64,000 nt of DNA from Ctena decussata (taxonomy: Eukaryota > Mollusca > Bivalvia > Lucinida > Lucinidae): assembly GCA_963989385.1 (NCBI GenBank), contig OZ022510.1:34291448-34355447 (forward strand), in the 5' to 3' direction. The first letter of the stretch is position 1. The number at the start of each line of letters is the position of its first letter. Under the pieces are notes generated by a model. That model was given only the letters and a program-made list of their open reading frames with translations. It was not told the DNA's origin and did not search any database. Both the position numbers and the translations under genes were made by a program. Below, piece after piece: positions 10,551 through 21,511 of this stretch.

Positions 10551-12564
10551 ATCAGAAGACATCACAAGTCCCCATGAACACTCCCAAGTAAGTTACGCGT
10601 ATTCTTTTGAAGAAACAGCGGGAAAACATAATATCCCACCACGAACCTGTGACGGGGTATAAAAATCAGGTGACAGGAGTCTCTCTATTTATACCAGTCT
10701 CACCTCTGATTTTGGAATAACTATGATTTTGTAGACACAGAAAAAAGAGTAAACGGCAGTAAGTGTATAATGAGTCGTGTGAGATGGATGATTAACCGTA
10801 AACATAGAAGATAAAAAAGCTTTGAGTTGATACATGTGTGCAAGGTATATATTTCTATTTTTCTGTTTATAACAAAGCGACAAGTAAACTTTTAATTGTT
10901 TAACTTTTGTCTACCAACTGTATAATATATAATCATTACAACTGTACCGAATCGGACAATGAGTTTTAGAACAAATTATGACGGATCGTGTTTAAAAATT
11001 ATTAAACTATTCTTTTAAAATGAATTGTACTGTGAGACAACGAGTGCATCCAATTTCCTAAAAAATATTTTCGAATTTTCACCCTTTCTTTTCCATTTAC
11101 ACGTTCACTTACAAGAATCAAATATTTACTGTGTCCATTTGCGTTTATTTGGACGGATCTCAGACAATTGCAAATGTAAATTGTATAAAAAATGGTCAAA
11201 AAACGAATTTTTGATAAACTCAAGAATGTTTCTTGAAACTTACTTCTCTTAACTTTCCACAGATGGCCCTTATTTTATTTTATGATTTTTAGCAGACAGA
11301 CTTCAGTGTTTGTTGGCGAAAGCTAGATTTTATAACTGAAAGACATGTCGAGTGTAGTTTCAGACTCCACTTTGTTAGAATGAATGATTCCTTTATATTA
11401 AATTGTTTATGTGTTCGAACGATTAAAGTCAGTACAATTGCTAAACATATATATAGTGCGAGGGGATTGTGGGGGGGGGGGGGAGTGCAAAATTTTCTTA
11501 GGAAAGGATATTTAGCCAAGCATAACGATTTTCTTATGCATATGTAGACAACGCAACATCCCACAAGTTCAAATATATCAAGTTTATTTGTCCCAACTTG
11601 CGAATTGATAGCCATCTAACAATCATATAAAACCAAAAAATTGAGTTTAGGCCAGTGAAAAAACTTCCTTACAACAGAAGTATCGAATGCGAAAGAAATT
11701 CACCGGAGACTTTTTGAGGTATACAGTAATGATAAATTAAATCCTGCCTTTCCCACAGTGGCAAAATTGTCAGCGTGGAAACTTTCACAGAGGCATGATT
11801 GACTACCTGCATTTGAGTGAACGGGTACTATATTGACAGGTAATACACTGCTCAAAATATTTAAAGGAGCACCTGATATTTTTTCCATAGACACCAGTGA
11901 AATTCTTTCAAACTAAGAGGGTCATTCGGTTTCGATCAACAAAGACATCGAATCACCAATTATGTTGGAAAAACTTAAAGAGGGCCAAGGTTACTGACTG
12001 AAGTTTTGATCCAATATTAATCCTGCAAATGACCATGGTCTGAGTTTTGTAAAAATGGAATTGTGGTAAAAATGCATTATTTCAGAACAGGTGAAAAATA
12101 AATCAACCAAAATCAAAAAGACCATTTTGGTTTTGAAACTGAATGACTTAGAAAGACACCCATTTGAAAGAATTACTTTGAACTCCAGTTTATGAGATTT
12201 TATAGACTAACAGAAAAATAGGACTCAATTTAAGAAAATTTTGAAAATTGCAAACATTTTTCTACGGAAATGACCAAGAGATCATTTGTATTGAAATTAT
12301 TGAATTATTGTTACCTTAACATTCCAGATTTTGTTTTTCAAAATGCCGCAAAAGAATGGGACATTCTTGACCACTGGTGTTCGATTTTATGGGCCGTTGA
12401 ACTGGGTATATGTTGTACTTAAAGCCTATAGGAAAATATCTACTCTAGATACTTTGAGTAGTGTAGTACAATGCGCGGTTTGCTGCTGCAATACATACCT
12501 CGTTCTATGGAATTTTTACCACCCCTCCTATGAAACTATAACATTAAGATATATCTAATACATC
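10551..12564. other. AT-rich DNA with a G run, no gene recognised
   Basis: Contains a homopolymer G run at about 11471-11483 and short inverted segments near 10620-10720. Frames here, such as 11289..11615, are not credible exons. Confidence 0.35.
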
Positions 12565-12735
12565 TTAATAAGCAGTCTAAATGTGCACCACAGTCGATAA
12601 TGAGTTGCTTTCCTTATTGTTGAATTGGGTTAAAGTGGCCAATAAAAGCCGCATTTGCAAACCGCAAGCATAGAATTTTATCGATTGGGACAACAGAGAG
12701 TAGGCGAGTAGGCCAAGGCTGATTCATCTTCTTAA
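12565..12735. repeat. Dispersed repeat, copy 2 of 2
   Basis: Collinear with 7683..7850: gttgaattgggtta, ccgcatttgcaaac, acaacagaga and a shared ttcatcttctta end. Confidence 0.6.
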
Positions 12736-12892
12736 TGTGACAACGTTTTCATGTGTCCCTATAAGCGTGTCGTAAGTTTAGGAGGGGCATTTTTATCTGA
12801 TATGATGGCATCAAAGATAACAAAACATGTGCTGTCGGATCACAGCATTTATTGCTTGTCGAGATTAAGATGTAAGGGACGAGTCATTTATT

Positions 12893-13390
12893 ATCAGTTG
12901 GGGGGCCGGGTACATTTAGAGGGGGGTCGGAATTTTTTTGATGATGTACTGGGGGTCGGACATATATATGCCTCAGAGCAGGGGGGTCATATATTTAATG
13001 AGAAATATTGGAGGGGGGAGGTCATAATTCTTCCACCACTTTTCATTTTTAAAAATGTCTCAGCTTCTGGGGGGCTGTGCCCCCCCCCCCCACCTTTACT
13101 CCTAAAATTTCAGACTCTTCATTCAAACTCAAGACATTAAAGACATTTATGGAAATGACACCCAAAACTTGGGCTGCTTCATATCCAGAAACAGAAGTTT
13201 TCATTGATTTGCCAGAAGAAGAGTATGAAAGTGTTTATAAAATTATGTCGAGTAGATGATTTTGTTCATAATTAAAATTAAATGTCTGCGTTTGTGATAT
13301 AAGCTGTCCAGGTGCCTTTTCATCAGCAAACTACTGCGGCTTCTGGGGGCTGTGCCCTCTGGTCCCCGCCCCTCAGAAGCCCAATTAATA
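12893..13390. repeat. G-rich degenerate repeats
   Basis: Repeated ggggggtcgga / aggggggtca blocks with AT spacers, then two copies of cttctggggg(g)ctgtgcc (13066 and 13337). The frame at 12751..13140 spans these G tracts and is low complexity, not a gene. Confidence 0.6.
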
Positions 13391-13584
13391 GTATTAACAA
13401 TTATAATTATTAAGCATTCGACAACGGATTTCGGGATGGCCATAAGCAGAAGGAAGAAAGGGCAAAAAATACAGACAAAGTTTAACGCAGACCATGATTA
13501 TGATTAACTTGTAAGAATAAGAAAATGTTCTTTGTGTTTCATACAGGTTTTGATTGAGGTCCGTCTTACATAAAATAGGTAATA

Positions 13585-13586
<2 letters not shown>

Positions 13587-13632
<46 letters not shown>
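13587..13632. repeat. (TG)n microsatellite
   Basis: About 23 uninterrupted GT repeats, followed by a G-rich block and a C run with (CA)n at about 13782-13812. Confidence 0.95.
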
Positions 13633-13634
<2 letters not shown>

Positions 13635-14014
13635 GCTATGAGGGATGAAGGGGTCATAAAATTTTTGTCACCTATCTTGTGGGGGGGGGGGGGGAGGAGG
13701 GAGGGTTGGAAAATAATTGTGGTGACACTGGGGGGTTCGGAAAAATTTTAGTGAACCATATGAAAATAAACCCGCACCCCCCACCCCCCCCCCCCCCCCA
13801 CACACACACACATGACAATTAATGACTCGTCCCTAAGATATAGAGCGTTTAGCCTAACGTTGAAACAGGCAGCTTTTCCCGTGATCCTGCTCAATAGTTT
13901 TATCCATGTATGAATTGATTGTGTATGTTTATATGTTAAATAAAATACTGTTTAAACTGATAGTTTTATTTATATTTCAGTACATGGGGCATGCTATGTT
14001 TGTGTCTTCGCATG

Positions 14015-14141
14015 CTATGTTTGTGTCTTCTGATATGAAGGTAATCCGGCTCGGCAAGCCTCGTCATTCTACGACGTTTCTCGTCGATTCTACGACGTTT
14101 CTCGTCGAGCCTGATAAACCTGATATCAGAAGACATTAACA
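14015..14141. mobile_element. Short foldback MITE with internal tandem repeats
   Basis: The ends tgtcttctgatat and atatcagaagaca invert each other. Inside, a 21-bp unit (gattctacgacgtttctcgt plus c) is repeated. A second 21-bp tandem pair (gcatgctatgtttgtgtctt plus c) lies just left at 13987-14028. The frame at 13906..14139 follows from these repeats. Confidence 0.6.
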
Positions 14142-14549
14142 TTATTTTCTATCCATCACGCATCATTAGAAGATAAGGCATTAAAAAGGTTAAACAAATA
14201 AAAATCAAACGCAGTTTTGTCCGAACTTGCTGACATCGCGTCTGTGTGATGATAAGTCGGTGACATCATATAACAAATCAAACGTTTTTATCTCGGCTAA
14301 CGTCAGTAATTGTATGTATTAATCGTCTTCATACATACGAGTAGCTTCCGAAAGCACTGCGTGATATCATTCGCACAAACGTGTTCTAAAATGACATCTT
14401 ACAAAATTTTGCTATCATACCTCTTTTATCAGGTCGAGTGTTGCAGCAGACGTCTGATGACAGATCACAAGTAGCTATTGTGGGGACTTTATAATGAATA
14501 TTTGACCACAAATACTGTCTTGATACATCGAATGAATAAAATTAAATAG

Positions 14550-14755
14550 TTGAATGTTTGACATGCGATCTGACGTCTTTTTGAACTTTTCAACAGTATT
14601 TCAGTCAAATCAGAACAATGGGAGGGTGATAATAAAAGGCTGTGTGCAATGGAACTCTTTTTACGATTGAAAAGACTCTCGCCTCAAGCAAGGATTGAAC
14701 CAGGGACCGCTAGATCAGTAGACCAGCGCATAACCTACTAAGCTATCGGGGCTCC
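14550..14755 (-). mobile_element. tRNA-derived SINE-A
   Basis: In minus orientation it begins ggagccccgatagcttagta (A-box-like) and has ggttcaatcc (B-box-like) about 50 bp later. A body with ttgcacacagcc, tattatcac and ctgttgaaaagt follows. It is collinear with 40081..40275 and abuts the 3' end of the Penelope-like element. Confidence 0.8.
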
Positions 14756-14775
14756 TAAATAAAATTAAAAATAGT

Positions 14776-15384
14776 AAAAAGTATGCAAAGACCAGGAACT
14801 GAAACAATCAAAATCCAAATCCAGCCCTCAAACCATAGTTGGAAACAACTAAGATTACAAATAATCAAGATACAGAGAACATATGGCCAACCGAGTGAGC
14901 AGCTTGTTCCCAAAAGGTGGCCACTCAGCAACCCAAACCGAACCAAAAATAATAAGAACATACATAAGGTAAAACATCACAGAAACTCTGACACCAAAAA
15001 CAGGCAACAGAGAACCACAACAGAACTACCGCCTTGGAACGGTCAGTAATGAACTACTGGGGGGCTTAAATCGATTTTACAGGCCCAACCTCACCCTCAG
15101 TTTCTGAAGTGGTACAAAACATTTAGTCGGTTGTTTGGTTTGCATGATAACCCTCTAACTCGTCAATGAATCATCACGGTAAACACATAAATCAAATTTC
15201 AACACCATGAAGAAGCAAAGACGAGGACTCAACAGATACAATGGGCCGTCAGACAGGTGGAGATCCCTGGCCTGCCAAACAACCCCACTGGAAATCTGAA
15301 GCAAAAGAAGGTCACCAGGTGAGCCCCGGTGGACCAAGCAACAGAGAAAAAGGCTCCAGTCCCAACCAACTAAAATATATAGCT
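14776..15384 (-). mobile_element. Penelope-like element, 3' untranslated region
   Basis: Runs from the RT stop (15385) to the common 3' end taaaaagtatgcaaagacca (plus strand). Truncated copies at 17485 and 23741 start at exactly this end and stop at different places, which fixes 14776 as the 3' side. The frames at 14755..15049 and 15155..15433 lie inside and are spurious. Confidence 0.75.
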
Positions 15385-15551
15385 TTAGGTCGGGGCCATC
15401 ATAGAGTCTGACACCCGATCCCCCGGTGTGCAATTAAAGAGTGCAGCAAAGTTATCAACCGTGATTGGGTTAATCACTAAGCATGCAGACTGTCGCATAA
15501 CATTTAAATTATAGCCAATACGTTTGTGACGTATTATTATTTTTCGGAATT
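15385..15551 (-). pseudogene. RT C-terminal part, out of frame
   Basis: The minus-strand phase shifted from the main RT frame reads QFRKIIIRHKRIGYNLNVM, then RQSACLVINPITVDNF and a stop at 15385. The decayed copies at 1630..1863 (SACLVV, LLNCTP) and at 32300..32391 (VNPIKVNSFAYLFDCT) carry the same segment, so it is the true end of the family protein. Confidence 0.75.
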
Positions 15552-16586
15552 GATAAAAAAATCAGTCCTACCCTTAATCTTTTTGAATTTGTATACTAAG
15601 TCACCATAAAATTCTGGTTCCGATAGGCCTTGGTGTAAAAGAAATTTTAATCCGACATCATATTTTGAAACCAATTCATGGTGTCTGCAATAGAATTTAG
15701 AAAAAGCCTTTCTAAGCTTATGATACCGATAGCCCTGTTGAAGAAGTTTAGCAGTTAAACATTTATTACGAGCATTAAAGTCATCTACATGACTACACAC
15801 TCTAGCAAATCTTATAAGTTGAGAAATATACACTCCATAAGAGGGACGACGTGGAACGTCACCATCCAAAAATGGAAAATTAACTATATCAAAGTCAAAG
15901 TCATCACGTTTATCATAAATTTTAGAAGATACAAAACCGTTAGAAATAGATAGATGTAAATCCAAAAAGGGGGCCTCGGTATCTGAAGTATTAGCTTTAT
16001 TCAATTTAAGTTCAGGTGGGTAAATTTGGTTGACCATGCTTTCAAAATAAGGATTATCAATATTCAGAAGATCGTCTAAATATCTAGAGGTTGAGTTAAA
16101 TGCCTCAATGATATCAGCTTGATTATCAACAGAAAGAGAATTCATGAAATCTCTTTCATAACAAAATAAAAACAAATCGGCCACAAGAGGAGCACAATTT
16201 GTACCCATCGGAATACCAACAATTTGTCTGTATAACTTATTACCAAATCTGATGTAAATATTATCTAAGAGATATGATAAGGCGTCACATACATTCTGAC
16301 ATGACCAACGTTCATATCCTCTATATATTTTACGGTCAGTAGAAGTGAAAAACGCTTTCTTATCGTTACAGGCAATATAAAGGGTATCTTCATTTTTGGA
16401 GAACTTTTTGAAGGCCCTCTCAATCAAATCAACAAGTTTTTTCTTTATTAAATTATGGGGTAATGTGGTATAAAGAGTAGAAAAATCATAAGTGGACAAA
16501 CTAGTAAAACAGGATCGCATATCGACTGTTATATCAACCATGTATGCCCAGTGAATGCTTCTATTTTTAAAAATACATGGGTTCAT
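15537..16586 (-). pseudogene. Reverse transcriptase, Penelope-like, 5'-truncated
   Basis: A 349-codon frame with RT motifs in order: motif A (YDFSTLYTTLPH, about residues 33-44), motif B (GIPMGTNCAPLVADLF, about 124-139), motif C with the catalytic pair (SRYLDDLLNID, about 168-178), then LKLNKAN and APFLDLHLSI (thumb side). These copy RNA into DNA during retrotransposition. RT motifs 1 and 2 and everything upstream are missing: the frame opens right after a run of 17 A (minus strand). No GIY-YIG endonuclease domain is seen. The frame ends early at a one-base slip in a T7 run (about 15553); the C-terminal part continues in another phase at 15385..15551. So it is a non-functional copy, though catalytic residues are intact. 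Assignment to Penelope-like elements is by motif style and is less certain than assignment to RT. Confidence 0.85.
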
Positions 16587-16589
16587 TCC

Positions 16590-16606
16590 TTTTTTTTTTT
16601 TTTTTT
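16590..16606. repeat. Poly-T run (poly-A on the element strand) at RT 5' border
   Basis: 17 T mark the 5' border of the recognisable RT. It could be a truncation junction or a slipped homopolymer. Beyond it no RT similarity is seen. Confidence 0.8.
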
Positions 16607-17457
16607 GGTGTATGGTATATTTTTCAATAATTTTCGTTACACAAAATGCTTTAAATTTTACGCAAATAGTATAAACTCTTAATTATCAAACGCCGCATTC
16701 TGCGACGTCTGATCTTTGTCAACACTAAATGCCTTTGTTATGATATAGGTGTCTAGGTATTTGTGTGCTAAATTGTAATCTGTACATATGAAAACCAAAA
16801 TTGACAGTGAGTGCTTAGTGGGCTAGATGAAACGTTCAATGAAAATGTTGTACGTGCCGCTAAATGGAAATTTTGTTACACTGTACCTTATTTTAAGAAA
16901 AGTATATATAAGAAAAATGAACTAAATAAATACTGAATGAGCAAGACTTTTCGAAGTTGTGTTTAAAATAAGAAAAAAAGTGCTAGTAGCTAGGTTTAGC
17001 TAATAATCTATCGACAATAGCAGGAGCTGATGTAATACTAATAACTGAGCGGTTTGACACATCGGTATTCAACAACAGGTAGCCAGATTATTTAACCTGC
17101 TAGGCATGTTCTAGGAAATATTATCATGAGAAAGAAATTGTTCATCCTTTGAAATATTTATTTGGTAGCGACTTCAACCACAAACGTCTAATTTACATAG
17201 CTGCGATTTTTTTGTGCCAGAACAGTTATCGGTTGGTTGGGTGACATGAAATATACTTTGATACGGTCTGCATCACATTTCTCTTGGCTGTTGGCGAATG
17301 AATTATTTAGCATGATCAATGATAATATATCTCACTTTACACAAGAACCACAAATATTCAAACTGACAGTTTTATTTCCCGTTCCTGGCCACTTAAACAA
17401 TTTTTAACAGATCAATTCTTAAACAGTACATGCAGGTATATACATGTTAACTAGGTT
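16607..17457. other. No recognisable feature
   Basis: AT-rich DNA between the RT copy and a truncated Penelope-like copy. No upstream RT motifs or other exon could be found. Confidence 0.4.
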
Positions 17458-17990
17458 AATTCTAACACATGACGCCTATCAAAATAAAAAGTATGCAAAG
17501 ACCAGGAACTGAAACAATCAAAATCCAAATCCAGCCCTCAAACCATAGTTGGAAACAACTAAGATTACAAATAATCAAGATACAGAGAACATATGGCCAA
17601 CCGAGTGAGCAGCTTGTTCCCAAAAGGTGGCCACTCAGCAACCCAAACCGAACCAAAAATAATAAGAACGTACATAAGGTAAAACATCACAGAAACTCTG
17701 ACACCAAAAACAGGCAACAGAGAACCACAACAGAACTACCGCCTTGGAACGGTCAGTAATGAATTACTGGGGGCTTAAATCGATTTTACAGGTAAAGCCT
17801 GTGGTAAAATCTACTGATATACTGCATGACAAATCACAGGATGTACTAGCGCGACGTAATTTAGCGCCATTCGAATGCGGTTGTCGGGCAGTCGTCAGTG
17901 AATTTGTCACTTGTGTTTCGCGCTTGTAATATAAACAGTTCATGACTAACCTCCAACCAGTGATATATTGGTCAACAAATCACTGTTAGC
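17458..17990. repeat. Dispersed repeat interrupted by a Penelope-like tail
   Basis: The left end ctaacacatgacgcctat matches the repeat start near 21120 (ctaacacagtgcgcctat). The right part (gtggtaaaatctactgatat, agcgccattcg, tcactgttagcaag) matches 38200..38580 and, at its end, 21470-21510. The element at 17485..17791 is inserted within it. The class is unknown. Confidence 0.6.
17485..17791 (-). mobile_element. Penelope-like element, 5'-truncated copy (307 bp)
   Basis: More than 97 percent identical by eye to 14776..15092, ending at cgattttacag. The high identity suggests recent movement. The frame at 17469..17759 is the same chance frame as at 14783..15049. Confidence 0.85.
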
Positions 17991-18044
17991 AAGAACCTAT
18001 TTCTGTAATCTGTAATTAAGATAAGAATTCGTACTCGATTTGTA

Positions 18045-18620
18045 CGCCGTTTCCTTTTGCTAAAATACAGGTCCCACTATTTCCCGGTACTTCTACATTT
18101 GGCACACCCTGCTATAGGGTTCTCGCCAGCATCGCTAATGTATGATCTTTATAGCTTATATCTTAAAACACAGTATCTCACCCTATACAAACAGTTACCT
18201 GAAAGTTTAGTTATCACTTAACAGTACAGATCAATAACAAGTTCACTCCGGACTACCAATCCAGGGATCGCAAGTTCGAACCCCCGCTTCTCCGGTCTTT
18301 CGGATGAGACTTTAAACCGAGGTCCCGTCTCCATATGACCTCGTTGTTGGTGGGACGTTAAACCCGAGTTCACTCACTCACTCACTCAATAACAAGTTCT
18401 GCTTGATTAACGCTAAATTCAGGTTCTACTATTTACCGGTATTTGCACCCATAGTTTGGCACACCCAGCTGCAGGGTCTCTTCCAGCATTGCTAAGTCAT
18501 GAGCTATAATACTTATCCTTAACACTTCATTTCGCCTAACACAAGAATCTCACCTAATACAAGCACTTACCAGAGAGTACAGTCCACATACGAAGAGCCA
18601 TTACTAAGCAGTACAGGTCA
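18045..18620. repeat. Diverged tandem duplication split by a SINE
   Basis: Two related units: about 18045-18244 and about 18388-18620. They share aggt.c.actattt.ccggta, tttggcacaccc, gcc/tccagcat and aacagtacag. The SINE at 18245..18387 separates them. Confidence 0.65.
18245..18387 (+). mobile_element. tRNA-derived SINE-B with (cact)n tail and target duplication
   Basis: B-box-like gttcgaacccc follows a partial tRNA-like head, with body and tail cactcactcactcactc. The 12-bp target duplication aataacaagttc flanks it at 18233-18244 and 18388-18399. It is 5'-truncated within the head. A longer copy lies at 62167..62332. Confidence 0.88.
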
Positions 18621-19221
18621 ACTAACAAAAGTTAATAGCACTGAAGCTCACTTGATACAAGCAATCACTAGACAAAAAGAAAAAGCTGTCAAACTCGCCA
18701 TTTACCTACAGCTTCAACAAATCTAAGAAAACAATAAAATTAACTGGTATTGCTCCCAATTTTCTGCTTTACCGCTTGCATCCTATAGATTCATTTGCTA
18801 AGGGATAACCTCTCAAGCTTTTTCAAAAGCTAAACTTGTAATAAATACCCACCGTCTCATTATATGTTCAGTACTTCTAATGTCCGATTAATTGTATTGG
18901 AAAAGAACTTAGCACACGTAATACTAGTTCCTTTATGCGTAAACTAAACTAATATAAATAAAAAAAAAATCAGTCAGATAGCATAAAAAGGATGAAGCTA
19001 AAGTACTGAATTTTAAGAGTATTGCCGAGCAATACAACGTACACCAGCGTTGTTCATCTTTATTTCGTATTCTATGGCAATTCATACCGCTGTGAGATTT
19101 ATGATGAAATGTATCTGACGGGCAGTATAAATTTCCATAACAGGCGAAAAAGGGAAAGAAAGAAAAATAAAAAAGGGGATTAGTCCATTATTCGAGTCTC
19201 GATCTCACGATTCGTTCACTA

Positions 19222-19224
<3 letters not shown>
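18621..19224. other. No recognisable feature
   Basis: AT-rich DNA without a credible exon or repeat. Confidence 0.4.

Positions 19225-19252
<28 letters not shown>
19225..19252. repeat. (TA)n microsatellite
   Basis: 14 TA units. Confidence 0.95.
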
Positions 19253-19253
<1 letters not shown>

Positions 19254-19489
19254 AAGTTGAAGATACTTTGCTTTCACAGTTTCTGAAGAAAACTGTAACG
19301 CAAATGTACCCTGACAAGACAGCAAAAGAAAAAGTAAGGCAAAACCAAAAGAAATGAGCCCGATTCTTTATGCCACATAACAACATCTCCTTGTTCATCT
19401 GCAAACCAAACTTCAAGATTATATCTTCATTATATGAATAGCCGTTTTACTATTTATTCCCTGTTTACGAATCCATTTAACGATTCTTT

Positions 19490-20395
19490 GATATCAATTA
19501 TTCGATTTATAGATATCCAACAATACAGTATAATATTGGATATCCATAATCCAAATAATAGATATCCATAATTCGATAAATATATATCCATAATTCGATT
19601 TTTGGACATCCCAAAATCTGCTGTATTTTCGGCTATTCATATATCAAACTATGGATATCCATAAATTGAATAATGGCTATCCATAATTCAGATTATGGAT
19701 AACAAAAAATACTGCAGAAAGGATATCCATAAATCGAAGTCTGGATATCCATAAAACGATTTATGAATATCCATAAATTGATTAATGGATATCTATTATT
19801 CAGTTTATAGATATAAAAAGTGGATATCCTATTATCTAGTTATGGATATCCATTATCCGATTAATGGATATCCATAATTCGATTGAAGGATAACCATATT
19901 ACGATAAATATATATCCGTAATTCGAATCATGGATATCCTTTACTCATTATTCAATTGCCATTGTTCATTTTATATTTACAAAATTATAGCGGATATCCA
20001 CAATTACTAATGGATATCTATAAATCGATTTTGAATATCCAAAAATCGAATTATGGATATCCAAAAATCGATTTGAAGATATCCATTTATCTTATAATGG
20101 ATACCAAAAATATTATTTTTTTTTTGGATATCCAGCATTCGATTTTTAGATATCTATAAACCGAATGCTGGATATCAAATATCCAGGCTTATCTATGGAT
20201 ACCGCAAAACTTGAAGTATGGACATACAACCACAGAATTATGGATATTCTTATTTTTGGATATCCACAATGCGATTTTTGTTTATCCATTATACGATTTT
20301 CGGATAATTATAAATCGACTTATAGATATGCATCCATAATTATGGAGATCCAATATTATTTTGTGATATCCAAATATGAATATTGGAATGAATAG
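19490..20395. repeat. GGATATCC tandem array
   Basis: About 900 bp made of diverged units of about 20-27 bp, each with a self-complementary GGATATCC core followed by ataattcgatt(ta) or a close variant. Spacing varies and some units are inverted in sense because the core is palindromic. The frames at 19956..20395 are produced by the repeat and rich in Ile and Tyr. Confidence 0.9.
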
Positions 20396-21115
20396 TTAAA
20401 TGGCACCCCATACAATTAGAAAACCACTGTTAACCTGTGAAGCAAGTTTTAAGATTTTAGCTTCAAAAATGTCATAATGTCTGAGAAAACGCTTACACAA
20501 AGAACCAGTTGTCATTAGGTTTTTTTAACCTGGTACAATTACAATTAAATAGTGTTTTGTGACCAATTACCCCTGTGTAAGGGCAATTCCCCCATAAAAA
20601 TATTAAGTTAAACAGAGCTTTGGTTTGTGTACACTATGTCTTAAAATTAGGTGGGGTAATTCCATACCAGTCAACCCTTATAAAAAATGGTAATTACGGT
20701 CTCACCCTGTCCAACCCTGAAGCCGGCGAAACGGTCGAAACGCCGGTTAAACGTGTTTGTAACGCCGGTAAATGGCCGATTCGCTCCAAATCTGCAATGG
20801 CGGCGCCCATACCCGGTAAGTAAATTCTTGTTTCTGTGGTGTTTTATTCATGTTTGCAATAAAGGAAACGGTGCCTTCGGTGGAAAATAAATTATTTTAC
20901 CAAATATGTTTGAATGAAAAGCAATTTCTGTCTGTTTTCTCCAAACATTACATCCGAAATTGATAAACAAGGTTCGGCCATAGGCCGTTCAGCAGATGTG
21001 TCCCCAAACGGTTCGTACTTTTGAAGATACGTAGAAAATATTAACATACAAGCTGCTTGCAATGACTTTTAGAGAACACTTTTGAACACTTTTATTGATT
21101 GTTTTAAAAAGATAA

Positions 21116-21511
21116 TTCTAACACAGTGCGCCTATAGAAGCAATGGAAAGTTTCCGTGTTTTATTCTGCAACAATTCACTGTCTTGGAGCGCGTGAGTCT
21201 AATTGCTGACGTCACTTGCATTACTGACGTAATTTTGTGAGGTTTTGAAACGTCAGACGGTATAACGTCTCTTTATCTTTCTAAAATCGCCATATAAACG
21301 TACATTTATCTAAGATACAGTTAAGAATATTGGCGGGAGCATGAACGCGCTGGCAGGAAGGTTGGGAGAGTTTGAATGAAAAGAATACTTTTCCAGCGTT
21401 TTTGAGCGTTAGTTGTAAGTAGATATATATATCCGCGCTCGTGATATGATCAACTTTACAACTGACCTCCAAACAGTGAATTATTACTCAACAATTCACT
21501 GCTAGAGCTTA
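21116..21511. repeat. Dispersed repeat inserted in the left inverted arm
   Basis: Absent from the matching position of the right arm (about 23228). Its left end resembles 17458 and its right end (caacaattcactgctagag) resembles 17965-17995. It contains a TGACGTCA palindrome at 21207. Confidence 0.6.

Noticed and set aside
12751..13140. A 129-aa protein-coding gene
   Set aside because: The frame runs through degenerate G-rich repeats and a C run, giving Gly/Pro-rich sequence without domain, signal or splice support.
14783..15049. A conserved small protein (present three times in the window)
   Set aside because: The frame recurs because the retroelement tail recurs; it lies antisense to the element in the 3' untranslated region and is truncated differently in each copy.
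15155..15433. A separate 92-aa protein downstream of the RT
   Set aside because: It overlaps the RT C-terminal part and the 3' untranslated region of the element in a different phase.
19956..20395. Coding exons for Ile/Tyr-rich peptides
   Set aside because: The frames are generated by the GGATATCC array; units vary in length and do not preserve a reading frame.
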